A stretch of 64,000 nucleotides of DNA from the NCBI GenBank assembly GCA_024291935.2, contig CM044306.1:7762001-7826000 (forward strand). The letters run 5' to 3'. How positions within the stretch are numbered: the first letter of the stretch is position 1; each line of letters begins with the position of its first letter. The notes under the pieces were generated by a model that saw only the letters and a list, made by a program, of their open reading frames with translations, was not told the origin of the DNA and did not search any database. Positions 34,901-41,114 of this stretch are shown here, piece after piece. Source of the stretch: Okapia johnstoni. Its lineage: Eukaryota; Chordata; Mammalia; Artiodactyla; Giraffidae. A program made the translations under genes and the position numbers.

Positions 34901-35529
34901 AACTAAATATCTCATGTGCTACAACTAAGACTCGGTGCAGCCAAATAAATGAACATTTTATTTTTTTAATATAGAAGGAAATATATATATATATATAAAG
35001 AAATTAATGGAATTCATGGGCTAAATCATTTGCTTTAGTACACAGAGAATGGCGTGTAATGAACCCCAAAGCTGAGGTTATTACTCACAGACCTAGAGGG
35101 GAAAATAGTCTAGTTTTCCACCTATGCCTTCTGGAGACCAGACCAACAGTTCTCCAACTCCTGCCTCTACCTCCTCTGTGTATAAGCCCCATGGGCCCCC
35201 ATTTTCCTGTTATACCACCTCCATGTCCCCCCAAGTCTCCCCTTCCGGCTTCCTCACCCGTGATTCCTGGCACCCTTCGTGATCCCTGACACAGCCTGTC
35301 ACCACAGAGGTGTCTCAGATGTCCCCGTCCACCCCAGGCTATCATTTTCCCGTTTTTTCTAATAAATCACAGAGAACTTGGAAAGGGCAGACTCTTACCT
35401 GCTAGGCTTTGTGTTAGGTTCCTTCATAAAGGAGGGCAAGGTGAAGAGGAAGATGATGAGCACAGCCAAGAGCAAAGACCCCTGGACAGTTTGGTCCAGA
35501 CAACAGAGTCTCCTCGGGCAAGGCCTCAT
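19747..35529 (-). CDS. ST6GALNAC1: alpha-N-acetylgalactosaminide alpha-2,6-sialyltransferase 1, complete, nine coding exons
   Basis: Golgi type II membrane enzyme (CAZy GT29) that transfers sialic acid from CMP-Neu5Ac in alpha-2,6 linkage to GalNAc-O-Ser/Thr, making sialyl-Tn on mucins. Exons joined at GT-AG sites give 1,797 bases, or 598 residues; the human protein is 600. Residues 1-16 are a short basic cytosolic tail, about 17-35 a hydrophobic anchor, about 36-270 a Ser/Thr/Pro-rich stem, and about 280-598 the catalytic domain. Sialylmotif L begins near C362 ([17 protein letters not shown]), motif S ends near Q535 ([15 protein letters not shown]), motif III is HYYD at 552-555, and motif VS contains H567 (HDFKLE). 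Sequons NLT and NQS lie in exon 3. The start was chosen because the anchor follows it immediately, as in mammalian orthologues, and A is at -3. The last seven residues (ITSKPTI) differ from the human tail. Every exon phase fits its neighbour and no disruption is seen. Identification is by remembered family similarity. Confidence 0.96.
20203..20302 (-). CDS. ST6GALNAC1: ST6GALNAC1 coding exon 8 (sialylmotif S)
   Basis: 100 bases, acceptor TCTCGCAG before 20302, donor CAG|GTGAGG. It encodes [20 protein letters not shown], then [13 protein letters not shown], the start of motif S, which binds both donor and acceptor. It ends exactly after codon 535. Confidence 0.95.
20389..20478 (-). CDS. ST6GALNAC1: ST6GALNAC1 coding exon 7
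   Basis: 90 bases, acceptor TGCCCACAG before 20478, donor CAG|GTGAGAG. It encodes (R)[20 protein letters not shown] and on to RYMKN(R), matching the human segment between motifs L and S; phase 2 at both ends. Confidence 0.94.
20658..20761 (-). CDS. ST6GALNAC1: ST6GALNAC1 coding exon 6
   Basis: 104 bases, acceptor GGTCCTCAG before 20761, donor AG|GTATCC. It encodes [20 protein letters not shown] followed by [14 protein letters not shown], with one NRT sequon. It ends phase 2 within an Arg codon. Confidence 0.95.
21015..21153 (-). CDS. ST6GALNAC1: ST6GALNAC1 coding exon 5
   Basis: 139 bases, acceptor TGGCTAG before 21153, donor CAG|GTGAGC. It encodes the end of motif L ([18 protein letters not shown]) and [20 protein letters not shown] to PLGQ, and ends on a codon boundary (cumulative 437 codons). 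Confidence 0.95.
21367..21538 (-). CDS. ST6GALNAC1: ST6GALNAC1 coding exon 4 (sialylmotif L)
   Basis: 172 bases, acceptor ACATTGCAG before 21538, donor CG|GTGAGC, ending phase 2. It encodes [20 protein letters not shown] followed by the donor-binding sialylmotif L ([16 protein letters not shown], then DSHDYVFR). The motif cysteine that pairs with motif S is present. Confidence 0.95.
21672..21805 (+). mobile_element. CHR-type SINE in ST6GALNAC1 intron 3, first of two
   Basis: GGGACTTCCCTGGTGGTCCA head. The 13-bp repeat AGCATGGCCCTCT is at 21,659-21,671 and 21,806-21,818. Confidence 0.9.
21819..21957 (+). mobile_element. CHR-type SINE in ST6GALNAC1 intron 3, second of two
   Basis: Head GGGACTTCCCTCGTGGTCCA, followed by a third copy of the same 13-bp repeat at 21,958-21,970. 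Body and tail differ from the first SINE, so it is a separate insertion. Confidence 0.9.
22015..22183 (-). CDS. ST6GALNAC1: ST6GALNAC1 coding exon 3
   Basis: 169 bases, acceptor CTTGCAG before 22183, donor GTGAGT after 22015, ending phase 1. It encodes [16 protein letters not shown] through [12 protein letters not shown], the N-terminal part of the catalytic domain, with two N-glycosylation sequons (NLT, NQS). The intron that follows carries two SINEs. Confidence 0.94.
22796..23495 (-). CDS. ST6GALNAC1: ST6GALNAC1 coding exon 2 (stem region)
   Basis: 700 bases, acceptor TTTCTCTAG ending at 23496, donor GTGAG at 22795. It encodes residues 44-277, rich in Thr, Ser, Pro, Lys and Arg, with no predicted fold; many Ser/Thr could carry O-glycans. 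It ends with [18 protein letters not shown]...GLQT, the conserved lead-in to the catalytic domain. The stem is the least conserved part against human, as usual for the family. Confidence 0.93.
23690..23911 (-). mobile_element. Bov-tA-type SINE in ST6GALNAC1 intron 1
   Basis: TGTGCTAAGTCCCTTCAGTC at the left, AATGCCACCTGGGAAGCCA at the right, about 200 bp upstream of exon 2. Confidence 0.9.
24292..24395 (+). mobile_element. CHR-type SINE, short form
   Basis: GAATTCCCTGAAGGTCCAGT to CACAAACTGTGAGGCGTG; the tail is missing. Confidence 0.75.
24536..24680 (+). mobile_element. CHR-type SINE, short form
   Basis: GACTTCCCTGGTAGTCCAGT head and an AAATAAATAAACACATATTT tail. Confidence 0.87.
24698..25003 (+). 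mobile_element. CHR-type SINE, long form
   Basis: TCTTCCCTGCTGGCTCAGTG head, GCACAAGAGAAGCCATCGCA body, and an AAATAAATAAATAAAATTAT tail. Confidence 0.88.
25122..25178 (+). mobile_element. Bov-tA SINE head fragment
   Basis: Only the tRNA-like part (GGTGGTAAAGAACCTGCCTG) remains; no Bov-A body follows. Confidence 0.7.
25179..25576. other. intron 1 sequence, no gene or clear repeat
   Basis: Unique or old degraded sequence within ST6GALNAC1 intron 1. Confidence 0.4.
25577..25705 (+). mobile_element. CHR-type SINE, altered head
   Basis: The head contains a short duplication (ACTTCCCAG at about 25,579 and 25,599), then GGTTCAATTCTTGATCAGGG and an AT-rich tail. Confidence 0.75.
25755..25791. mobile_element. 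mariner-like terminal repeat remnant
   Basis: GGAAAAACCCAAATGAACTT followed by TTTGGTCAACC resembles the terminal inverted repeat of the ruminant mariner family as remembered. The transposase body is absent. Confidence 0.45.
25812..26265 (+). mobile_element. BovB LINE 3' fragment
   Basis: The C-terminal ORF remnant ([20 protein letters not shown]) is open for 107 codons, then the 3' UTR ends GACTGAGTGACTGAACAACA. Confidence 0.9.
26470..26720 (-). mobile_element. CHR-type SINE, antisense
   Basis: T-rich start at about 26,475, end CCACCAGGGAAGTCCC at about 26,720. Confidence 0.87.
26721..27290. other. intron 1 sequence, no gene recognised
   Basis: Partly GC-rich unique sequence. Two overlapping open frames (26,803-27,105 plus; 26,826-27,203 minus) show no domain and lie in an intron. 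Confidence 0.4.
27295..27435 (+). mobile_element. MIR SINE, old
   Basis: TGTGTAATCTCAGGCAAGTC and GAGCCTTTGTTTTCTTATCC match the MIR core as remembered. Confidence 0.65.
27472..27683 (-). mobile_element. Bov-tA-type SINE, antisense
   Basis: Imperfect 13-bp flanks ATTTCGAACAATG (near 27,458) and ATTTGCAACAATG (near 27,684). Confidence 0.9.
27684..28025. other. intron 1 sequence, nothing recognised
   Basis: Unique sequence between SINEs. Confidence 0.4.
28030..28145 (-). mobile_element. CHR-type SINE, antisense, diverged
   Basis: TTTTTTGGCCGTTCCCCATG to ACTGCCAGGGAAGTCC, with TGGGGAC on both sides. Confidence 0.75.
28280..28430. mobile_element. L2-type old LINE fragment
   Basis: TATTTATTGAGCGGTAATTA and TTGCTCTTAAGAGGCTCACG are typical of the L2 3' region. 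Confidence 0.55.
28431..29449. other. intron 1 sequence, no gene recognised
   Basis: About 1 kb apparently free of young repeats, the longest such stretch in this intron. Short open frames lack known domains. Confidence 0.4.
29450..29583 (+). mobile_element. CHR-type SINE, short form
   Basis: GGGGACTTCCCTGTGGTCTA head and a CAACTAAATAAATAAAATAT tail. Confidence 0.86.
29584..30045. other. intron 1 sequence, probable old L2
   Basis: The part from about 29,880 resembles antisense L2 and appears to continue after the SINE at 30,050. No gene seen. Confidence 0.4.
30050..30175 (+). mobile_element. CHR-type SINE, short form
   Basis: GAGTTCCCTGGCAGTTCAGT head; tail AACAAACAAATAAAAACCCC. Confidence 0.8.
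30280..30461 (-). mobile_element. CHR-type SINE, antisense
   Basis: Ends GGACCACCAGGGAAGTCCTA, with CTAAAATT(T)CTT on both sides. Confidence 0.85.
30480..30660. mobile_element. L2-type old LINE fragment
   Basis: AAGACAGTTCCTACCCACAA and GAAATTCATAGTCTGGCAG match the L2 pattern. Confidence 0.5.
30690..30905 (+). mobile_element. MIR SINE, old
   Basis: GCCTGGGTTTGAACATCAGT, then TTGAACAAGTGATCTAATCT and GATGATAATAGTATCTACTC. Confidence 0.7.
30910..31520 (-). mobile_element. L2-type LINE fragment interrupted by a SINE
   Basis: TTGACTTTACTGACGACATT and GGACTTTAAACCTCTTGAGA flank the SINE at 31,236; both are L2 antisense landmarks as remembered. Confidence 0.5.
31236..31497 (-). mobile_element. 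CHR-type SINE, antisense
   Basis: TTATTTTTGGCTGCTCTGGG to GGACCGCGAGGGAAGTCCTC. Confidence 0.86.
31545..31700 (+). mobile_element. MIR SINE, old
   Basis: GGAGCTCAAATCCTCTAAAT, TTGCTACTTCCTGGTTCCAT and AATAAAAATACTAATCTTGA. Confidence 0.55.
31718..31895 (+). mobile_element. CHR-type SINE, short form
   Basis: GGGACTTCCCTGGTGATCCA head and a long AT/A-rich tail. Confidence 0.86.
31996..32268 (-). mobile_element. BovB 3' end, antisense
   Basis: Starts with a CAGTTCAGTTCAGTTCAGTC run, the reverse of the BovB terminal repeat, and covers only the last ~270 bp. Confidence 0.92.
32269..33194. other. intron 1 sequence, no gene recognised
   Basis: Mostly unique or old repeat (L2-like from about 32,850). 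The 82-codon frame at 32,870-33,118 has no known domain. Confidence 0.4.
33207..33397 (-). mobile_element. Bov-tA-type SINE with target-site duplication
   Basis: The perfect 12-bp repeat GAAGGGAGAAAT lies at 33,195-33,206 and 33,398-33,409. Confidence 0.92.
33470..33635 (+). mobile_element. CHR-type SINE, short form
   Basis: GGGACTTCCCTGGTGGTCCA followed by an extra GGTGGTCCA unit, then GGTTCGATCCCTGGTCAGGG. Confidence 0.87.
33640..34520 (+). mobile_element. L1 LINE fragments, sense
   Basis: TTCATAATGGCCAGAACTGG, AACTACCCAAATGTCCATCA and a second block GGCAATTCCACTTCTAGAAA. A SINE interrupts at about 34,118. Confidence 0.7.
34118..34246 (-). mobile_element. CHR-type SINE, antisense, nested in L1
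   Basis: TTTTTGGCTGCAAGGCATGT to ACCACCAGGGAAGTCC. Confidence 0.85.
34513..34572. repeat. TCCG/TCCA/TCTA microsatellite
   Basis: Tetranucleotide pyrimidine-rich array (CTGTCCGTCCGTCCATCCAT onward to CTACCTACCTATC). Confidence 0.85.
34585..34870. mobile_element. head-to-head pair of Bov-A/Bov-tA SINEs
   Basis: An antisense Bov-A (about 34,588-34,692) is followed by a sense Bov-tA part (about 34,703-34,870). The two share complementary AAGAATACTGGAG / CTCCAGTATCCTTGC segments, giving an inverted repeat. Confidence 0.8.
34876..34965 (+). mobile_element. CHR-type SINE, 3' half only
   Basis: CAACTAGATCCCACATGCCT to GCAGCCAAATAAATGAACAT; the head is missing. Confidence 0.7.
34966..35398. other. 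intron 1 start, no other gene
   Basis: An (AT)n run at about 34,981-34,997, then unique GC-richer sequence up to the exon 1 donor. Confidence 0.45.
35399..35529 (-). CDS. ST6GALNAC1: ST6GALNAC1 coding exon 1
   Basis: 131 coding bases, starting at ATG 35529-35527 and ending at the donor GTAAGAG (GT at 35398-35397), phase 2. It encodes the cytosolic tail and the whole signal anchor (MRPCPRR..., then [19 protein letters not shown]). The split Arg codon AG|G is completed in exon 2. Confidence 0.93.
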
Positions 35530-35564
35530 GTTGGTGGGTCCAGCCTTGCAGCGAATTTCTGCAT
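35526..35564 (-). CDS. 12-codon upstream ORF overlapping the ST6GALNAC1 start
   Basis: ATG at 35564-35562 (G at -3) opens 12 codons, [12 protein letters not shown], and ends at TGA 35528-35526. That TGA overlaps the main ATG (35529-35527) as ATGA. If the transcript includes this ATG, the layout resembles termination-reinitiation overlaps that set translation level. The transcript start was not identified, so use of this uORF is inference. Confidence 0.4.
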   Translation of the reverse strand: MQKFAARLDPPT

Positions 35565-35720
35565 GTCCTGGGGCTCTGATGTAGACAGCAAACAGTTTAA
35601 CTGCTCAGATCTTCTGGTCAGGGTGTGCACCCTTTTGTCTTAAAAACGAGCCACGCGGGTGAACACGGAGTCTTTCGGAGGGTGCCAGGGAAGGGAGCCG
35701 CCTTCTCTGCCCTATGAAGG
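35530..35720 (-). promoter_or_regulatory. presumed 5' UTR and proximal promoter of ST6GALNAC1
   Basis: Unique sequence directly upstream of the start codon, free of recognised repeats. On the minus strand a TATA-like TTTTTAAGA run lies near 35,640, which would place initiation near 35,610. No CpG island is evident. The position is inferred from the gene start; the core elements are weak. Confidence 0.3.
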
Positions 35721-36060
35721 CTTAGAGGCTGGCGTGGCTTGAAGGAAGAGAAACTCCTTCTGTGCAAACAAGTTCACCTTCTTTTCCTGCTGTCTCTGAA
35801 GCCAGTTTCTGAATGTAGAACTTTAACGAGAAACATACACATGTTATATGGAACCTCCCTTTCATCCGGTCGCAAACCCTGGGGCACCCTGCACAAGTAC
35901 CTGGGCTGGAAGGGCCTTGCACGGCCTCCATCCTCAACGTGAGGTTTACAAGAAAAACACAGGGCACCCATTCAGGCTTGACACCACCTAGCCATCTTCC
36001 TCTGAGAGACTGTGCAGCCTTGGACGGGAGCTCTCAGAACATCTTGCTTCCCGAGTTATT
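35721..36060. other. upstream flank of ST6GALNAC1, unique
   Basis: No young repeat recognised. Small open frames on both strands lack known domains. Confidence 0.4.
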
Positions 36061-36064
36061 TTGA

Positions 36065-36240
36065 AGGGTGGTTATCAATCTTGGGTGCCCATTAGAATCA
36101 CCGGGGAAGCTTTAAAACATCCTGATGCTCAGGCTACACCTCGATGAGTCAAGCCTGAATCTCCGCGGAGAGCTAATTTCCACGCATGGGTATTCTTACC
36201 CCAGGTGATTCTGGTGTGTGGCCGCGTTGAGACCCACTGG
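36065..36240. mobile_element. MER5A-type hAT DNA transposon remnant
   Basis: GTGGTTATCAATCTTGGGTG at one end and GGCCGCGTTGAGACCCACTG at the other are inverted-repeat ends. The interior has TTAGAATCACCGGGGAAGCT and its inverted partner CCCCAGGTGATTCTGGTGTG. Confidence 0.8.
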
Positions 36241-36279
36241 TGTGCAGCCGTTCTGTTCAGTCTTCACTGCTTCTCATGC

Positions 36280-36460
36280 ACAGTGGGATGCTTTGCATGC
36301 ATCAATGCAACCCTCGCAGCCACCCCAGGAGCGGAACACTGTACTATCCACCTTGTTTTATGGTCAAGGAAACTGCCTCTGTGCAGGGGAAGCTTGCCTA
36401 AGATCACAGAGGGAGCCACTGGCTTGGGGGACTGGATCCAACTGACCCATAGACTGTATT
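36280..36460. mobile_element. MIR-like old SINE
   Basis: GTCAAGGAAACTGCCTCTGT and TTGCCTAAGATCACAGAGGG resemble a MIR core. Confidence 0.5.
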
Positions 36461-37632
36461 CTTACTCACTGCACGGCAGCGACTCTGAGCCTTGATATGA
36501 AAAGCACAAAAACACAGGACACTTGGGGAAAAGGTACAATTCAGAGGAATAATATCAAGATCAGTGGTAGAAAACAGAAAACTCAGAGATGCCGCCCTTC
36601 CTAAAGTACTGTGGATTTTCCGTTTTTAAAATGACTGCTGGCAGTAAGGTCGAACCATGCAGTCGAAATGGGAGAGGTGGAGCTTGGAACAACAGGGCTT
36701 TGAACAACTAGGGACCTGGGTTCCCTGCTTAGTCATCATAGTGTGCACACCCTGAATGCACAGCATCCAATTCTTCACCTAAAGTTCTTGGTTGTCACCC
36801 AGGTGATATGCCAATAGATGCTTGAATCGCCTTCCCCAGGGAGGATGAAAAAGGTACAAGCATGATACTGTAACTCGTTGTACTATTCCAGCGGATGGAC
36901 TGGAAGCAAGGAGAGAAAATTCTCCTAGTACTGATCCTGTCTCTTGTCTCTCTGCCTCTGTGCACCTAACCTGTAAGTGCTCAAACACCGACTCCATAAT
37001 AAACATGTTCTTTATAGACCCATGTCCACTTGCAGCTCTTCGTACCTGACACTTGGCCCTGGGTTCGCCTGTGTACTTGGCACAGGCAGTCCCCCGACAT
37101 CCTGGTGGCTGTTTGCAATGCCAGGCAAATGCCCTGCACAGTGGGAAGGGGCTTTCTTACCCACAGCGTGGATTTGCCTAAATGCAGTGTCTCTTTCACC
37201 TCACCTCGTGTTTTGCAGAAGGCACTGGCTATCAGGGTTCTTTCTGGCTTCCCCAGAGTGTGGAGATCTAGTTGAGCTCCTGGGCACCAGCTGAGCTACT
37301 GTATACAGCCTGTCCCTCTCACCACCTTAGGGGTGGGTTGAATTTAGAGTTCTCGAAGCCAATTGGTAGGGGCGGGTTCATTCAGCGTTCTCACTTCCTG
37401 GTTCTCAGATTCCAGTCCAGTGTGCTTCTCTGTGTGCCTGGGCCCAATGGGAGATCCAGAGAAGTATGAATTTTCATGGAAACTGGCTTGCCAAAAGTTT
37501 TTCAAATATCACGATGTTTGTGCTCAGCAAAGTCTCCTTTTTCTCTCCTATTTAAGCGAAGGTTTTTGACATTAATCTTCTTTATACACCAGCCCATAGG
37601 ATGTGTGGGACCTCAAATGCAGATATGACATG
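36461..37632. other. no gene recognised
   Basis: About 1.2 kb without young repeats. An AATAAAC near 37,000 followed by CTTTATAGAC could be the end of an old LTR. Frames of up to 105 codons have no known domain. Confidence 0.4.
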
Positions 37633-37649
37633 TTAAAAGATTATTTTCA

Positions 37650-37991
37650 GGGCTTCCCTGGTGGCTCCATAATAAAGAATCCACCTGCCAGTGCAGGAGA
37701 CATGGGTTTGATCCCTGATATTGGAAAACGCCCCATGCTGCAGAGCAGCTAAGCCCCTGTGCCACAACTATTCAGCCTGTGCTCTAGAGCACAGGAGCCA
37801 CAACTACTGAGCCATGCATGTGTCACAGCTGCTGAAGCCTGAGCACCCTGAGCCTGTGCCCCACAACAGGAGAAGCCACCCCAATGAGAAGCCTGCCCTC
37901 TACAACTAGAGAGCCGGCCCTGCTCACCACGGCCAGAGAAACGCCCTCGCAGCAATGAAGACCCAGCACAGCCAAAAAGAAATAAAATTTT
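37650..37991 (+). mobile_element. CHR-type SINE, long form, with target-site duplication
   Basis: The perfect 17-bp repeat TTAAAAGATTATTTTCA lies at 37,633-37,649 and 37,992-38,008. Confidence 0.93.
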
Positions 37992-38300
37992 TTAAAAGAT
38001 TATTTTCAAACCAGAAATAGAGGCACAGACATAGAGAACAAACATATAGACACCAAGAGGGGAAAGCGGGGGTGGGATAAATTGGGAGATTGGGATTGAC
38101 ATATCTATACTACTATACATAAAATAGATAACTAATGAGAATGTGCAGGTATAGCACAGGGGGAAGAAAGAAGGCACAATCTGTTTGTAGGGCATATATT
38201 AACTTTAAAAATACATTCCAGTATACATTAGGTGCAGACAAATACTATTTGATTCCACTTATACAAGGTACCTGGAATAGTCAAATTCATAGTGCCAGAA

Positions 38301-38457
38301 GGGCTTCCCTGATGGCCCAGAAGGTAGAGAATCTGCCTGCCACTCTGGAGACCTGGGTTCGATCCCTGGGTCCAGAAGATGGCATGGAAAAGAGAATGGC
38401 GACCCACTCTAGTATTCTGGCCTGGAGAATTCCATGGACAGAGTAACACTTTCACTT
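38301..38457 (+). mobile_element. Bov-tA-type SINE, truncated, with target-site duplication
   Basis: The perfect 11-bp repeat TAGTGCCAGAA lies at 38,290-38,300 and 38,458-38,468. The body stops after GGAGAATTCCATGGACAGAG. Confidence 0.9.
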
Positions 38458-38679
38458 TAGTGCCAGAAAGTACATTGGTAGATGTTGGGGCCGGGGGTGG
38501 TGGGTAGGGAGAAGGGGAAGTGGGGAGTTAGTGTTTAGTGGGGACAGAGTTTCAGTTTAGGAAGGTGAAAAATCTGGGAGGTGGAAGATGGTGGGAGTTT
38601 CACGACAATGTGAATATATTTAGTGCCACTAAAGTGTACAGTTAAATATGCTGAAAAGAGTATGCTTTATATTATGTGA

Positions 38680-38871
38680 AAGTGAAAGTCGCTCAGTCGT
38701 GTCCAACTCTTTGTGACCCCATGGACTCTACAGTCCATGGAATTCTCCAGGCGAGAATACTGGAGTGGGTAGCCCTTCCCTTCTCCAGCAGACCTTCCTG
38801 ACCCAGGAATTGAACTGGGGTCTCCTGCACTGCAGGCGGATTCTTTACCAACTGAGCTATCATGGAAGCCC
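38680..38871 (-). mobile_element. Bov-tA-type SINE, antisense, with target-site duplication
   Basis: The perfect 11-bp repeat ATATTATGTGA lies at 38,669-38,679 and 38,872-38,882. Confidence 0.92.
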
Positions 38872-39289
38872 ATATTATGTGACTTTTTCCATAATAAAAA
38901 AAAACATTAAAAAAGGTTGTTTTCAGCAAAAGGCAAAATCATGACTCTCATATGGATACGAAACATGAGAATGTGTTACAGATTTTATTCCACTCAGGAC
39001 AAATCCAGGCAGATGTAATAACTGATTCAAAACAGAAGTGCAGAAGCACACACTCATACAGAACAAGGACTGTGAAAATGAATTAATGGGGGCAAAACGG
39101 GTTTTTCGTAGGCAGGAGGGAAGACAGGGCATAATCTGTGTGGTTATCAACAGCCCACAATTCACAGATTGTAAAGTTGTTCAAAGATGATGGAAAATTC
39201 AAGTCAAATAACTTGGAGGGGTGTCGTCAAGAGAGCATATGTTTTTCCATGGAAGCGCAACCGTTTTCAAGAGTGAGTGTGCATCTCAA

Positions 39290-39475
39290 AGCCAGTGCAC
39301 TGGGATGACCCTGAGGGATGGGACGGGGAGGGAGGTAGGAAAGGGGTTCAGGATGGGGGACACATGTACACCCATGGCTGATTCATGTCAATGTAAGGCA
39401 AAAACCACTACAATATTGTAAGGTAATTAGCCTCTAATTATAATAAATTAATTAATTTTTAAAAATACATAAAAA
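39290..39475 (+). mobile_element. ruminant L1 3' end, 5'-truncated
   Basis: ACACCCATGGCTGATTCATG and CCACTACAATATTGTAAGGT, ending in AT-rich sequence. Same family as the insert at 1,542. Confidence 0.75.
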
Positions 39476-39583
39476 TGAAGAACAAGAAAAAAAAAGAGTG
39501 AGGTGTGTGAGAACCACTCCAGGATTGGAATTCTTTAAAAAAAATTTAATATTTATTAATTTATTCACGAATGAAACTAAACC

Positions 39584-41114
39584 ATGCCTTGCGGGGTCAC
39601 CCAAGATGGATGGGTCGTGGTGGAGAGGTCTGACAGAATGTGGTCCACTGGAGAAGGGCATGGCAAACCACTTCAGTTTTCTTGCCTTGAGAACCCCATG
39701 AACAGTATGAAAAGGCAAAAAGATAGGACACTGAAAGATGAACTCCCCAGGTCAGTAAGTGCCCCATATGCTACTGGAGATCAGTGGAGAAGTAACTCCA
39801 GAAAGAATGATGGGATGGAGCCAAAGTAAAAATGATACCCAGCTGTGGATGTGACTGGTGATAGACGCAAAGTCCGATGCTGTAAAGAGCAATATTGCAT
39901 AGGAAACTGGAATGTTAGGTCCATGAATCAAGGCAAATTGGAAGTGGTCAAACAGGAGATGCCAAGAGTGAACGTCGACATTCTAGGAATCAGCGAACTA
40001 AGATGGACTGGAATGGGTGAACTTAACTCAGATGACCATTATATCTACTACTGTGGGCAAGAATCCCTTAGAAGAAATGGAGTAGCCATCATGGTCAACA
40101 AAAGAGTCTGAAAGGCAGTACTTGGATGCAATCTCAAAAACTATAGAATGATCTCTGTTCGTTTCCAAGGCAAACCATTCAATATCACAGTAATCCAAGT
40201 CTGCCCCGACCAGTAACGCCGAAGAAGCTGAAGTTGAACGGTACTATGAAGACCTACAAGACCTTTTAGACCTAACACCCCAAAAAGATGTCCTTTTCAT
40301 TATAGGAGACTGGAATGCAAAAGTAGGAAGTCAGGAAACACCTGGTGTAACAGGCAAATTTAGCCTTGAAGTACAGAATGAAGCAGGGCAAAGGCTAATA
40401 GAGTTTTGCCAAGAGAATGCACTGGTCATAGCAAACACCCTCTTCCAACAACACAAGAGAAGACTCTACACGTGGACATCACCAGATGGTCAACACTGAA
40501 ATCAGATTGATTATATTCTTTGCAGCCAAAGATGGAGAAGCTCTATACAGTCAGCAAAAACAAGACTGGGAGCTGACTGTGGCTCAGATCATGAACTCCT
40601 TATTGCCAAATTCAGACTTAAATTGAAGAAAGTAGGGAAAACCACTAGTCCATTCAGGTATGACATAGATCAAATCCCTTATGAGTATACAGTAGAAGTG
40701 ACAAATAGATTTAAGGGACTAGAATTGATAGACAGAGTGCCTGATGAACTATGGACAGAGGTTCGTGACATTGTACAGGAGACAGGGATCAAGACAATCC
40801 CCATGGAAAAGAAATGCAAAAAAGCAAAATGGCTGTCTGAGGAGGCCTTACAGATAGCTGGGAAGAGAAGAGAAGCTAAAAGAAAAGGAGAAAAGGAAAG
40901 ATATTCCCATCTGAATGCAGAGTTCCAAAGAATAGCAAGGAGAGATAAGAAAGCCTTCCTCAGCGATCAGTGCAAAGAAATAGAGGAAAACAACAGATTG
41001 GGAAAGACTAGAGATCTCTTCAAAAAATTAGAGATACCAAAGGAACATTTCATGCAAGATAGGCTCGATAAAGGAAAGAAATGGTATGGACCTAACAGAA
41101 GCAAAAGATATTAA
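39584..41114 (+). pseudogene. BovB endonuclease domain with CpG nonsense changes
   Basis: IGNWNVRSMNQGKLEVVKQE and GISELRWTGMGEL are recognisable. The stop at 40,109-40,111 (TGA) stands where the 8.8-kb copy has CGA. Another TGA at about 40,497 replaces a CAA codon. The 40,623-41,114 frame carries the linker to the RT (RYDIDQIPYEYTVEVTNRFK). Confidence 0.9.

Larger units (their letters stand above)
38015..38900 (+). mobile_element. L1 3'-end fragments, sense, split by two SINEs
   Basis: TTGGGAGATTGGGATTGACA near 38,080, then an older L1M-like block with GACAATGTGAATATATTTAG and AGTGTACAGTTAAATATGCT near 38,600-38,650. Confidence 0.65.
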
